Assembly (NCBI GenBank): GCA_965216845.1
Contig: OZ244200.1
Coordinates: 2,294,001-2,358,000, forward strand
Direction: 5' to 3'
Length of the DNA stretch: 64,000 bases
Source: Panacagrimonas sp965216845
GTDB taxonomy: Bacteria > Pseudomonadota > Gammaproteobacteria > Nevskiales > Nevskiaceae
A program made the translations under genes and the position numbers. Shown here one piece after another: positions 53,128 to 62,109 of this stretch (position 1 is the first letter of the stretch; each line of letters opens with the position of its first letter). The notes under the pieces are model-generated. The model searched no databases, was not told the DNA's origin, and saw nothing but the letters and a program-made list of their open reading frames with translations.

Positions 53128-55413
53128 ATGCCAGCCCCGGTACCATTTGACGCCGAACAAGTCGCCGCCGCCGAACCCAGAAGGGTGCAAGCCAAAGCCG
53201 GGGTGACCACGCATCGCGCCATTTGCCAGACCTGCGACATTGCCTGCAGCGTGGTGACCGAGGTCAAAAACGGGCGCGTGGTCAAGGTGCGTTCCTCAGA
53301 CAACCCCTTGTTCCGCGATCACATTTGCATGAAAGGCATTTACGCGCCCAAGGGCTTTGCCCATCCAGACCGCATTCTTCATCCCCTGAAACGCGTCGGC
53401 GAGCGCGGTTCCGGAAAATGGGAGCGTGTGAGCTGGGAGGAGGCGATGGCCGATATCGGCATGCGTCTGAACACCGTAATTGAAGATTACGGACCGGAGG
53501 CCTGGGCGGTGTCCACCAGTCAGTGGAATACCGCAACGGATAACGGCCTGGGGCGGCGCATCATGAATCACGTCGGTACGCCCAATTGGATCAGCGGCGT
53601 TGCCTTGTGCGCCGGCAATACGGCGGCGATCAATCGTCTGACTTATGGCTGGTATCCCATGGGGGATTTCAACAATACCAAGTGCGTGGTGTTGATGGGT
53701 CATAACCCAACGCGTCACTCCTGGACGCCCATTTACAGCATGATTCGAATGGCGCAGGCCAAGGGCGCCAAGCTGATTGTGTGCGACCCGCGCAGGAGCG
53801 AAAACGCCGAGGTCGCCGACATCTGGCTGCCGCTCAAGGCCGGTAGTGACGCGGCCATGATGTTCGGCTGGCTGAAGGTGATTTTTGACGAGGGCCTTTA
53901 CGACAGGAAATTCGTCGAGCGTTGGACGGTTGGTTTTGATGAATTGCGTGCGCGGGTGAACGAGTTTCCGCTGGAACGTGTCGCCAAACTCACCAGCTGC
54001 GACGCCGAACAAATCGCCGCCGCCGCGCGCATGTATGCCAGCCATGGTCCTTCGATTATTCCGTGGACACCGATCACGGACATGCAAAGGAATTCCACAT
54101 CCGCCATTCGTCTGCAAAGTACCTTGCGCGCCGTCTGTGGTTATGTGGACGTGGTGGGCGGCGAGACTTTTCAGGGTGTTCATCCGGACATCGTTCCGGA
54201 ATGGGAAATTGAAGCGCACGAAGTCTTGCCCGAAGTACAAAAACTCAAGCAGCTGGGTTCAGACCAGCATCCCGGCTTTACCTATCGTGGGCAGGCCGCC
54301 CTGCGTGAACCGGCAAAGCGCGTTTGGGGTTATGAATACCCCAACCAGGTGATGGGTTGTTTCATGGCCAACCCTTCGGCGGTATTTCGCGCCATGGCCG
54401 GGGAGGGACCATATCCGGTGAAAGCCTTCTTCTTCCTTGGCAATAACCCCATCATGAGTTACGCCAATATGCCGAAGATTTTCGAGGGCATGATGAACCA
54501 GGATCTGATTGTCGCGCACGAGCAGTTCATGACGCCGTCCGCGCAATTGGCGGATTACATCCTGCCGGCGGACAGTTGGCTGGAACGTCCATGGATGACC
54601 GACGCCTGGGGGTGGGTATCACCGTATCGGCCGTCGGAAAAATCCATGGAGCCGCCGGGCGAAGCCGAGAGCACCTTCTCATTCTGGAAACGCCTGGCCG
54701 GCGCTATCGGACGGCCGCAGATCGTGCCCTGGGAAACCATCGAAGACGCCTATGATGACCGGCTGAAGAAAACCGGGATGAGTTTTCGTGAGTTCGCCAA
54801 AACTGCGGACGTACACGTTGCGCCGCCCGAATACCGTAAATATCGGAAAACGGGGTTCGCTACCCCTAGCGGCAAGGTGGAACTGAAATCTTCAATTCTT
54901 GAAAACCTTGGGTTCGACCCATTGCCTTATTTCCGCGAGGACCCGGAAAACGAGAAGGACTTCCCGCTGCGCCTGTTCACCGGCGTGCGCGAGCCGGGTT
55001 ATTTCCAGACCGGCCACCGTCATATTCCCGATCTTCGCGAGCGCAACCCCGAACCGCAAACCTTTCTCAGTCCGGCAACCGCAAAAGCGTACTGTCTGAA
55101 AGAAGGTGACTGGATCGGGGTGGAAACCAGCGTGGGCAAAATGTCCGCCATGGTTTCGGTTCGCGATAGCATGCCCGACGATCTGGTGCGCATTCCGCAT
55201 GGCTGGTGGAAACCGGAGATGGAACAGGGCCTGGCGGCAGGCCTGTCAGGCGCCTTGAAGTATTCGGATGCCCAACTGTGCCGTGACGATGAGGATTATC
55301 TGGACCGTGAACAGGGTATTCCGCACTTGAAAGGGATTCCTTGTCGGATCATCAAGGTCAGCGGTCAAGCCAGGCAGAGAACCGCCGTGTCAGACATGGA
55401 AGTGGTGTCATGA
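53128..55413 (+). CDS. Molybdopterin oxidoreductase, DMSO-reductase superfamily, orphan catalytic subunit
   Basis: 761 residues with a GAGGAG ribosome site. The N-terminal [4Fe-4S] motif uses C33, C36, C40 and C67. The probable Mo/W ligand is C161 in VALCAGNTAA, as in PhsA/PsrA/ArrA-type enzymes. The C-terminal molybdopterin dinucleotide domain includes ATPSGKVELKS. No Tat signal and no beta (Fe-S) or membrane subunit nearby, so it is probably cytoplasmic; the substrate is unknown. It heads an apparent operon with a 76-residue protein (4-base overlap), a Baeyer-Villiger monooxygenase and moaB. Confidence 0.87.
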   Translation: MPAPVPFDAEQVAAAEPRRVQAKAGVTTHRAICQTCDIACSVVTEVKNGRVVKVRSSDNPLFRDHICMKGIYAPKGFAHPDRILHPLKRVGERGSGKWERVSWEEAMADIGMRLNTVIEDYGPEAWAVSTSQWNTATDNGLGRRIMNHVGTPNWISGVALCAGNTAAINRLTYGWYPMGDFNNTKCVVLMGHNPTRHSWTPIYSMIRMAQAKGAKLIVCDPRRSENAEVADIWLPLKAGSDAAMMFGWLKVIFDEGLYDRKFVERWTVGFDELRARVNEFPLERVAKLTSCDAEQIAAAARMYASHGPSIIPWTPITDMQRNSTSAIRLQSTLRAVCGYVDVVGGETFQGVHPDIVPEWEIEAHEVLPEVQKLKQLGSDQHPGFTYRGQAALREPAKRVWGYEYPNQVMGCFMANPSAVFRAMAGEGPYPVKAFFFLGNNPIMSYANMPKIFEGMMNQDLIVAHEQFMTPSAQLADYILPADSWLERPWMTDAWGWVSPYRPSEKSMEPPGEAESTFSFWKRLAGAIGRPQIVPWETIEDAYDDRLKKTGMSFREFAKTADVHVAPPEYRKYRKTGFATPSGKVELKSSILENLGFDPLPYFREDPENEKDFPLRLFTGVREPGYFQTGHRHIPDLRERNPEPQTFLSPATAKAYCLKEGDWIGVETSVGKMSAMVSVRDSMPDDLVRIPHGWWKPEMEQGLAAGLSGALKYSDAQLCRDDEDYLDREQGIPHLKGIPCRIIKVSGQARQRTAVSDMEVVS

Positions 55414-55640
55414 AGCCGGGGCAGAGGGCTTCGGTACTGGGCGAGCGCATCGCGGCATTGAAAATGGATCTGGCCGCGCGCTCGGCACGCAACCGCAGCT
55501 GGTTCGACAAAATCTGCCGTGTTCTCATCACCAGGGTGATGACGCCGCCGGGAGAGGATTTCATGCGCGACGAGCTGGTCGACAACCATCCCGGTTTCGA
55601 CGCCGACGCGCTTGCGCGTTATCAGCGTGGGGAAGGTTAG
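55410..55640 (+). CDS. Small protein of unknown function in the molybdoenzyme operon
   Basis: 76 residues from the ATG at 55410, overlapping the molybdoenzyme stop (ATGA). It is predicted soluble and mostly helical: a basic N-terminal half (RIAALKMDLAARSARNRSWFDKICRVL) and an acidic C-terminal half. It has no cysteine pair and no recognised domain. Tight coupling suggests a small partner, perhaps an assembly chaperone or subunit of the oxidoreductase. Confidence 0.7.
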   Translation: MKPGQRASVLGERIAALKMDLAARSARNRSWFDKICRVLITRVMTPPGEDFMRDELVDNHPGFDADALARYQRGEG

Positions 55641-55813
55641 CTGTGATTTCTCAGTAGATTGTTCATCCGGGCCTCTGTTTCAGGTCTTGCCGGTGGGACG
55701 CAAAACTGCCGGTTTGAGTCGGCTTGTTCACACCAGGTCAAAGCAGAATGAGGATTCAACTGGTTTACACTTGAGCGCACAAAACCCTGACCGGGAGCGA
55801 GGAGGGCGATCTT

Positions 55814-57433
55814 GTGAATTCGAGTCAAAAGCAACGTTCGGATGTGGTGGACGCGGTGGTCGTGGGCGCCGGTTTTGCCGGGCTGCACGCCTTGTATCGA
55901 TTACGCGAAATGGGTTTGAGCACTCGCGGTTTCGAGGCCGGCAGCTCGGTGGGTGGAACCTGGTACTGGAACCGCTATCCGGGTGCACGAACCGACTCCA
56001 CCTATGAGGTTTATCAATTCTGGTTCTCCCCGGAGATCCTCGAAGAATGGAATTGGAGTGAGCGTTTTCCGCCGCAAGCCGAAACCGAGCGTTATCTGAA
56101 TTTCGTTGCTGACCGGTTGAAGATTCGTGAAATGATCGACTTCAACACGCGCATCGAATCAGCGCACTGGAACGAGTCCGAGCAGACATGGCATGTCACC
56201 AGCGATCAGGGAGAAACGGTTCATTGCCGTTACTTGCTGTGTTGTACCGGGTTGTTGAGTGAGCCAAAACTGCCGCCGTTCGAAGGCGTGGCGTCATTCA
56301 ACGGGCAGGTGATTCATACCTCCCGCTGGCCGAAGCAAGGTCTTGATTTGCGCGGCAAACGTGTTGGCGTCATCGGTACCGGCGCCACCGGCATCCAGGT
56401 GATCCAGACCATCGCCAGTCAGGTCAAGGCCTTGTTCGTTTTTCAGCGCACCCCCAGTTGGGCGATCCCGATGAAAAACTTTCCGCTGAGCCAGGCGCAA
56501 CAGCAGCAAACGCGTGCCGATTACGACAATATTCGCAAAAAAACAAAAACCTCGCTCACCGGACATCATTACGACTGTCAATCCAAGCCTTGGGCGCAAA
56601 CTACACCCGAGGAACGTCGGCAGGTTTATGAACAGGGCTGGGCGGATGGGTCACTGCAGCTGTTCTGCAAGAATTACGTTGAGTTCCTGATGGACGAAAC
56701 CGCCAACCAGGAAGTGACGGACTTCATCGTCAAGAAAATGCAGGCGCGGATTGATAACCCGAAGCTGGCCGCCAAACTGATTCCTTCGGATCACGGTTTC
56801 GGTACGCGCCGACCGCCATTGGATACGGGTTACCTGGAGGTCTATGCACGCGACAACGTGCAGCTGATCGATGTTTGTGAAACGCCCATCAATGGCTTCA
56901 GCGAACACGGTATCGTGGTGGGCGACACCGAATACGGGCTGGATATCGTCATCATGGCCACGGGCTTCAATGCCGCCACCGGCGCCATCAACCGGATTGA
57001 TGTCCGCGGGCGGAACAAGCGCTCGCTCAAGGCGCAGTGGGATACGGACATTACCACCGCCATGGGCATGCAGAAGCACGGCTTTCCCAATTTCTTCATG
57101 ACGGCTGCGCCGCTTTCACCCGGTGCGGCGTTCTGCAACGTGCCGACCTGCGTGCAGCAACAGGTTGAATGGATTGCCGACTGCATCGCGCATGTCGAGC
57201 GCAACGGCCAGGACAAGGTCGTTGAAGCCACGCAGCAGTTTGAAGACGAGTGGGTCAAGCATCACGATGAACTGACGCAGCCGAGCCTGATCTACAAGGT
57301 CGACTCCTGGTGGACCGGCGCCAACGTCGAGGGCAAGCCCAGAAGAGTGCTGTCGTATATCGGTGCCGGCGCCTACCGGGAGAAGTGCGATGAGGTGGCG
57401 GCCAATGGATACGAAGGTTTCACGGTTCGTTGA
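55814..57433 (+). CDS. Baeyer-Villiger flavin monooxygenase
   Basis: FAD- and NADPH-dependent enzyme inserting oxygen next to a ketone to give an ester or lactone. 539 residues from a GTG preceded by GAGGAGGG. Two Rossmann motifs (GAGFAG at 18-23, GTGATG at 188-193) flank the diagnostic BVMO fingerprint FNGQVIHTSRWP (162-173). The second fingerprint GGTWYWNRYPGARTD (48-61) is also present. Cyclohexanone-monooxygenase-like in length and C-terminus; the natural ketone is unknown. It lies 173 bases after the small gene, with moaB 16 bases downstream. Confidence 0.92.
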   Translation: MNSSQKQRSDVVDAVVVGAGFAGLHALYRLREMGLSTRGFEAGSSVGGTWYWNRYPGARTDSTYEVYQFWFSPEILEEWNWSERFPPQAETERYLNFVADRLKIREMIDFNTRIESAHWNESEQTWHVTSDQGETVHCRYLLCCTGLLSEPKLPPFEGVASFNGQVIHTSRWPKQGLDLRGKRVGVIGTGATGIQVIQTIASQVKALFVFQRTPSWAIPMKNFPLSQAQQQQTRADYDNIRKKTKTSLTGHHYDCQSKPWAQTTPEERRQVYEQGWADGSLQLFCKNYVEFLMDETANQEVTDFIVKKMQARIDNPKLAAKLIPSDHGFGTRRPPLDTGYLEVYARDNVQLIDVCETPINGFSEHGIVVGDTEYGLDIVIMATGFNAATGAINRIDVRGRNKRSLKAQWDTDITTAMGMQKHGFPNFFMTAAPLSPGAAFCNVPTCVQQQVEWIADCIAHVERNGQDKVVEATQQFEDEWVKHHDELTQPSLIYKVDSWWTGANVEGKPRRVLSYIGAGAYREKCDEVAANGYEGFTVR

Positions 57434-57449
57434 TTCCCAGGAGTCGGCC

Positions 57450-57992
57450 TTGCCAATTGAGCAAACCTCAGAGTTCATCCCGGTTCGGATCGCCGTACTC
57501 ACGGTTTCCGATACACGCCATCTGCGGGATGACCGTTCCGGTCAAACACTGGTCGACCGCATCGACAAGGCCGGGCATGAATTGGCACACCGGCGTATCG
57601 TGACGGACGACGCGGACCGAATCGAGGCTACGCTGAAATCCTGGATTGACGATGCCACGGTTGACGTCGTGATTTCCACCGGAGGAACCGGTATTACCGG
57701 GCGCGACGTCACCCCCGAAGCGTTCACGCGGGTGATCGACAAACCGATTCCGGGCTTCGGCGAACTGTTCCGCATGCTCAGTTATCAGAAGATCGGCACC
57801 AGCACCATGCAATCGCGTGCCATTGGCGGGGTTGCCAACGGGACTTATCTGTTTGCGCTGCCGGGTTCGACCGGCGCCGTCAAAGACGGCTGGGACGACA
57901 TTCTGCGGTTTCAGCTTGATGCCCGACACCGGCCGTGCAATCTGGTTGAGCTGATGCCCAGGCTGCGCGAGCAGCTGGCGCCAAACACCTGA
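57450..57992 (+). CDS. moaB: Molybdenum cofactor biosynthesis protein MoaB
   Basis: MogA/MoaB-family protein that adenylylates molybdopterin before metal insertion. 180 residues from the TTG at 57450, which has AGGAG 8 bases upstream and gives the typical opening (EQTSEFIPVRIAVLTVSDTRH); an ATG at 57405 inside the previous gene would add 15 residues. The conserved STGGTGITGRDVTPEA and GFGELFR motifs are present, and ALPGSTGAVKDGW near the end. Its place in the molybdoenzyme operon fits cofactor supply. Confidence 0.92.
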   Translation: MPIEQTSEFIPVRIAVLTVSDTRHLRDDRSGQTLVDRIDKAGHELAHRRIVTDDADRIEATLKSWIDDATVDVVISTGGTGITGRDVTPEAFTRVIDKPIPGFGELFRMLSYQKIGTSTMQSRAIGGVANGTYLFALPGSTGAVKDGWDDILRFQLDARHRPCNLVELMPRLREQLAPNT

Positions 57993-58157
57993 CGCCAGGC
58001 CTGGGTTTTGCGCACAGTCGTTCTTCACATTATTTACTTTACATAATATCTATTGTTTACACTATGAAGCTGTGCAAGTTGACCGATTGGCGCGCCGCGC
58101 CGGCACGCCCGCCCTGTACGCAACAAAAGCGCCACTCAAAGCCGGTGCGGCTGAGCG

Positions 58158-59066
58158 TCACCGGTGCAGCGCAGCGACGGTTTGGTCGTCTTGGGCACTG
58201 AACAAGGTCAGAAATGCCTTGTTTGCCGGGCTTGGCGCCAGACTTTTCAGCCTGACCTGGTATAGCGGCCGTGTGATGGAAAACTGTTTGATCCGGACCA
58301 CCTTGAGTGTCCTGTTGCGCAATTCCTGGTCAATCGACAAGGCTGAAATGAACGCAAGTCCGGCACCGGCGGCAACGGTTTGCTTGATCGCTTCGGTACT
58401 TGCCAGGGTCATCACCGGGCGGACCTGAACGCCTTTGGCCATCAGCTGTTTCTCGGTCACGTCCCGTGTCCCCGAACCCGGTTCGTGCATCAGGATGGGT
58501 ACTTGCGTCAGCTGCTTGAGACGAATCTCACCTGCGTGCGCGTATGCATGATCCGGATTGGCGATCAGCACCAAGGCGTCCTGCATGAACGCCCGATACT
58601 GCAGTTGCTCGTGTTGCCCCGGTCCTTCGGTGAAAGCCAGGTCGATTTCACCGTCGACCAGCAGTTGTTCGACGATCTGACTGTTGTCAACACGCAGCTG
58701 TAACGCAATGCCCGGATAAGCCGAATGAAAATTTGCCAGGCGTTGCGGCAACAGATAGCTGCCGATGGTGCGACTGGCGCCAATGGCGATATTGCCGCTG
58801 GCCAAGCCTTTCAAGTCAGCCAGGGCGCGGCTTGCTTGCGCTTCTACGGCAAACAGGCGGTTGGCATGCCCGAGTAACACACGGCCGGCTTGCGTCAGAC
58901 GAACGCCGCGCGGCAAGCGGTCAAACAGGGGTAATCCGAGCGCTGCCTCAAAGTCTGCAAGTTGTTTGGAAACCGCAGACTGTGAAATGAACAGTCGCGC
59001 GGCGCCACCGCTGACGCTGCCGGTTTGTGCGACGGCGCGAAAGATCGCCAGGTGCTTGAGGTTCAT
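58158..59066 (-). CDS. LysR-family transcriptional regulator
   Basis: 302 residues. An N-terminal winged helix (LKHLAIFRAVAQTGSVSGGAARLFISQSAVSKQLADFE, in part) is followed by the type-2 periplasmic-binding-fold effector domain (from about 90; IAIGASRTIGSYLLP). It is divergent from cysD with 117 bases between the starts, and probably regulates sulfate assimilation in a CysL-like way; the effector is not known. The preceding 165-base gap from moaB is AT-rich around 58020-58065. Confidence 0.88.
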   Translation of the reverse strand: MNLKHLAIFRAVAQTGSVSGGAARLFISQSAVSKQLADFEAALGLPLFDRLPRGVRLTQAGRVLLGHANRLFAVEAQASRALADLKGLASGNIAIGASRTIGSYLLPQRLANFHSAYPGIALQLRVDNSQIVEQLLVDGEIDLAFTEGPGQHEQLQYRAFMQDALVLIANPDHAYAHAGEIRLKQLTQVPILMHEPGSGTRDVTEKQLMAKGVQVRPVMTLASTEAIKQTVAAGAGLAFISALSIDQELRNRTLKVVRIKQFSITRPLYQVRLKSLAPSPANKAFLTLFSAQDDQTVAALHR

Positions 59067-59085
59067 TCGCGGGTTTTCATTGGTA

Positions 59086-59115
59086 TTCAGAAAACAGAAG
59101 GAATGTATCTATATT
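59086..59115 (+). promoter_or_regulatory. Probable cysD promoter
   Basis: TTCAGA (59086-59091), 18-base spacer, and TATATT (59110-59115) in an AT-rich patch. It lies about 70 bases before cysD and 20 bases from the divergent lysR start, the usual arrangement for LysR control. Confidence 0.45.
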
Positions 59116-59183
59116 TTATATTTTTTCCATGGCTCGTCCTGTCCTAGAATGCCGCACCTGCTGATCAACTCTGGAATTTGTCG

Positions 59184-60098
59184 ATGGCACCCGCCCCCGC
59201 CGTGAAGCTCACCCATTTGCAACGACTTGAAGCCGAGTCGATACACATCATGCGCGAGGTGGTGTCGGAAACCGAAAAGCCGGTAATGCTTTATTCGGTG
59301 GGCAAGGACAGCGCCGTGATGTTGCATCTGGCGCGCAAGGCGTTTTATCCATCGCCCCCACCCTTCCCGCTGTTGCACGTGGATACCACCTGGAAGTTTC
59401 AGGACATGTATCGGCTGCGTGACAAAATGGCCAAGGAGGCGGGAATGGAGCTTCTGGTTTATCAAAACCCGGAAGCCAAGGCGCGCGGGATCAACCCCTT
59501 CGATCACGGCAGCTTGCATACCGATCTCTGGAAAACCGAGGGGCTGAAGCAGGCGCTGGACAAGTATCGCTTCGATGCCGCATTCGGTGGTGCGCGTCGC
59601 GATGAGGAGAAGTCACGCGCCAAGGAGCGCATTTTTTCGTTCCGCAGCGCCAATCACCGTTGGGACGCCAAGAATCAGCGCCCGGAACTGTGGAACCTGT
59701 ACAACGCCCGCAAGGCCCAGGGCGAAAGCATGCGCGTTTTTCCTATCTCCAATTGGACCGAGCTGGACGTTTGGCAATACATCCACCTGGAGAACATCCC
59801 CATCGTTCCCCTTTATCTGTCCGCGGTACGACCGACGGTGGAGCGCGATGGACTGATTCTGATGGTGGATGATGATCGCTTTCGATTACATGAGGGCGAA
59901 GTCCCCCAGCCCCGCTCCATCCGTTTTCGAACCCTGGGTTGCTACCCCCTCACCGGCGCGGTGGAAAGCACGGCGGACACGCTGCCGGCGGTGATTCAGG
60001 AAATGCTGTTAACCACCACATCCGAACGACAAGGACGCGCCATCGATCACGATCAGACCGCGAGCATGGAAAAGAAAAAGCAGGAAGGTTATTTCTAA
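59184..60098 (+). CDS. cysD: Sulfate adenylyltransferase small subunit CysD
   Basis: Makes APS from sulfate and ATP with CysN. 304 residues from the ATG at 59184 (a TTG two codons earlier is also in frame). The PP-loop SVGKDSAVMLHL, FGGARRDEEKSRAKER and LGCYPLTGAVES are conserved. Its TAA overlaps the cysNC ATG (TAATG), so the two are translationally coupled. Confidence 0.95.
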   Translation: MAPAPAVKLTHLQRLEAESIHIMREVVSETEKPVMLYSVGKDSAVMLHLARKAFYPSPPPFPLLHVDTTWKFQDMYRLRDKMAKEAGMELLVYQNPEAKARGINPFDHGSLHTDLWKTEGLKQALDKYRFDAAFGGARRDEEKSRAKERIFSFRSANHRWDAKNQRPELWNLYNARKAQGESMRVFPISNWTELDVWQYIHLENIPIVPLYLSAVRPTVERDGLILMVDDDRFRLHEGEVPQPRSIRFRTLGCYPLTGAVESTADTLPAVIQEMLLTTTSERQGRAIDHDQTASMEKKKQEGYF

Positions 60099-62032
60099 TG
60101 AGCGACTCTCAAAGCCAAGATACGGTCTATCAAGCCGAATCCCTGATCGCGGAAGATATCGACGCCTATCTGGAACGTCACCAGCACAAGAGCCTGCTGC
60201 GCTTCATCACTTGTGGCAGCGTGGACGACGGCAAATCCACTCTGATTGGACGCTTGCTGTATGACTCGAAGATGATTTTCGAGGATCAGCTAGCCGCATT
60301 GGAGGCAGACTCCAAACGGGTCGGCACGCAAGGCCAGGAAATTGACTTCGCCTTGCTGGTGGACGGCCTGGCCGCCGAACGCGAACAAGGCATCACCATT
60401 GATGTGGCGTACCGGTTCTTTGCCACCGAAAAGCGCAAATTCATCGTTGCCGACACGCCCGGCCACGAGCAATACACGCGCAACATGGTGACCGGCGCAT
60501 CCACCGCCGACCTGGCGGTGATTCTGATCGACGCCCGCAAGGGTGTTTTGACGCAGACACGCCGCCATTCCTATCTGGCGCATTTGATCGGCATTCGCAA
60601 TATCCTTCTCGCCGTCAACAAGATGGACCTGATTGATTTCGATCAGGCGAAATACGAATCCATCGTCGAGGATTACCGCGCGTTTGCGCAAAGCATCGGA
60701 ATCGAAACGTTTGAAGCGATCCCGATTTCCGGCTTCAAGGGCGATAACGTCACGCTGTTGTCGGATAACACGCCCTGGTATCAGGGAAAAACACTGATGG
60801 CGTACCTGGAGACGGTGGAGCTGGACGCCACCGTCGACCAGCACAAAGCGTTTCGGATGGCCGTGCAGTGGGTCAACCGTCCGAATCTGGATTTCCGTGG
60901 ATTTTCCGGCCAGCTTGCCAGTGGAACGATTCAACCCGGCGATGCGGTTCGGGTGTTGCCGAGTGGAAAAACCAGCACCGTCAGCCAAATCACCACCATG
61001 GGTGGCAATCTGGAGATGGCGGTTGCAGGGCAATCGGTGACCTTGAGCTTTGACGATGAAATCGACTGCTCGCGCGGTAATGTCATTACCCGCGCCGATG
61101 AACCCACCGAAGTCGCCGATCAATTCGAAACGACCCTGGTGTGGATGTCTGAAGAAGCCCTGGTGCCGGGTCGGCCGTACTGGCTGAAAATTGGCACGCA
61201 AACCGTCACCGCCAATATTCAGGCGCCGAAATATCAGATCGATGTCAATACCCTGGAACATCAGGTCGCCAAGACTCTGGATTTGAACGCCATTGGTGTC
61301 GCCAATGTGAGTCTGGATCGCGCGGTTGCGTTCGAGCCCTACGCCAATAACCGGGCCCTGGGCGGATTTATCCTGATCGACAAGTTCAGCAATGCCACCG
61401 TCGCCGCCGGCATGTTGCACTTCGCCTTGCGGCGTTCGCAAAACGTGCACTGGCAGGCGCTGGAAGTCAGCCGCCAGGTTCGTGCCGGACTCAAACATCA
61501 GACACCGGCGGTACTTTGGCTCACCGGCCTGAGCGGTGCCGGAAAATCCACCATCGCCAATCTGGTGGAAAAGAAACTGGTGCACATGAACCGGCACAGT
61601 TTCCTGCTGGATGGCGACAATATTCGCCACGGTCTGAATCGTGACCTTGGTTTCACCGAAGCTGACCGGGTGGAAAATATCCGCCGAATCGGCGAAGTGG
61701 CCAAACTGATGACGGACGCCGGGCTGATCGTGATTACCGCATTTATCTCGCCGTTTCGTGCTGAACGCGAGATGGTCCGCCAACTCATGCCGGAAGGTGA
61801 ATTCTGGGAAATCTTTATTGACGCACCGCTGGCCGAGGCCGAAGCACGCGACGTCAAGGGGCTTTACAAGAAGGCACGCAGCGGCGAGTTGAAGAACTTC
61901 ACTGGCATCGACTCGCCTTACGAACCTCCCGAATCACCGCAGATCCACATCGACACCACCCGCATGAGTGCCGAGCAAGCGGCCGATCTGATCGTCCAGA
62001 AGTTGCTGGATCACCAGCAAAGTTCGCGCTAG
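60098..62032 (+). CDS. cysNC: Bifunctional sulfate adenylyltransferase large subunit / APS kinase
   Basis: Fusion of the GTPase subunit CysN (about 1-465) and APS kinase CysC (about 470-644), giving PAPS for sulfate assimilation. 644 residues from the ATG at 60098; the longer frame upstream overlaps cysD. GTPase motifs: GSVDDGKST, DTPGHEQYTRNM, NKMD. The kinase has its own P-loop GLSGAGKST and FISPFRAERE. The fused form is usual in Pseudomonas- and Xanthomonas-like bacteria. Confidence 0.96.
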   Translation: MSDSQSQDTVYQAESLIAEDIDAYLERHQHKSLLRFITCGSVDDGKSTLIGRLLYDSKMIFEDQLAALEADSKRVGTQGQEIDFALLVDGLAAEREQGITIDVAYRFFATEKRKFIVADTPGHEQYTRNMVTGASTADLAVILIDARKGVLTQTRRHSYLAHLIGIRNILLAVNKMDLIDFDQAKYESIVEDYRAFAQSIGIETFEAIPISGFKGDNVTLLSDNTPWYQGKTLMAYLETVELDATVDQHKAFRMAVQWVNRPNLDFRGFSGQLASGTIQPGDAVRVLPSGKTSTVSQITTMGGNLEMAVAGQSVTLSFDDEIDCSRGNVITRADEPTEVADQFETTLVWMSEEALVPGRPYWLKIGTQTVTANIQAPKYQIDVNTLEHQVAKTLDLNAIGVANVSLDRAVAFEPYANNRALGGFILIDKFSNATVAAGMLHFALRRSQNVHWQALEVSRQVRAGLKHQTPAVLWLTGLSGAGKSTIANLVEKKLVHMNRHSFLLDGDNIRHGLNRDLGFTEADRVENIRRIGEVAKLMTDAGLIVITAFISPFRAEREMVRQLMPEGEFWEIFIDAPLAEAEARDVKGLYKKARSGELKNFTGIDSPYEPPESPQIHIDTTRMSAEQAADLIVQKLLDHQQSSR

Positions 62033-62063
62033 CTTCCGGCCGCGCCGTTGATCTGGGCGGTAC

Positions 62064-62100
62064 AGCAGCACTCCGGTAATGCCATCACCGGAGTGCTGCT
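62064..62100. terminator. Bidirectional stem-loop terminator between cysNC and the dehydrogenase
   Basis: Perfect 14-base arms (AGCAGCACTCCGGT and its complement) with a 9-base loop lie between two convergent genes. There is no T-run on either side, so it may stop transcription in both directions with Rho help or mainly protect 3' ends. Confidence 0.65.
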
Positions 62101-62109
62101 CACATCACA

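Noticed and set aside
58072..58428. Plus-strand frame and AT-rich promoter-like stretch after moaB
   Set aside because: The frame is mostly antisense to the lysR 3' end and has no recognisable product; the AT-rich bases alone do not support a gene.
60290..61783. 497-codon minus-strand frame opposite cysNC
   Set aside because: Antisense of conserved GTPase and kinase motifs; no recognisable product.
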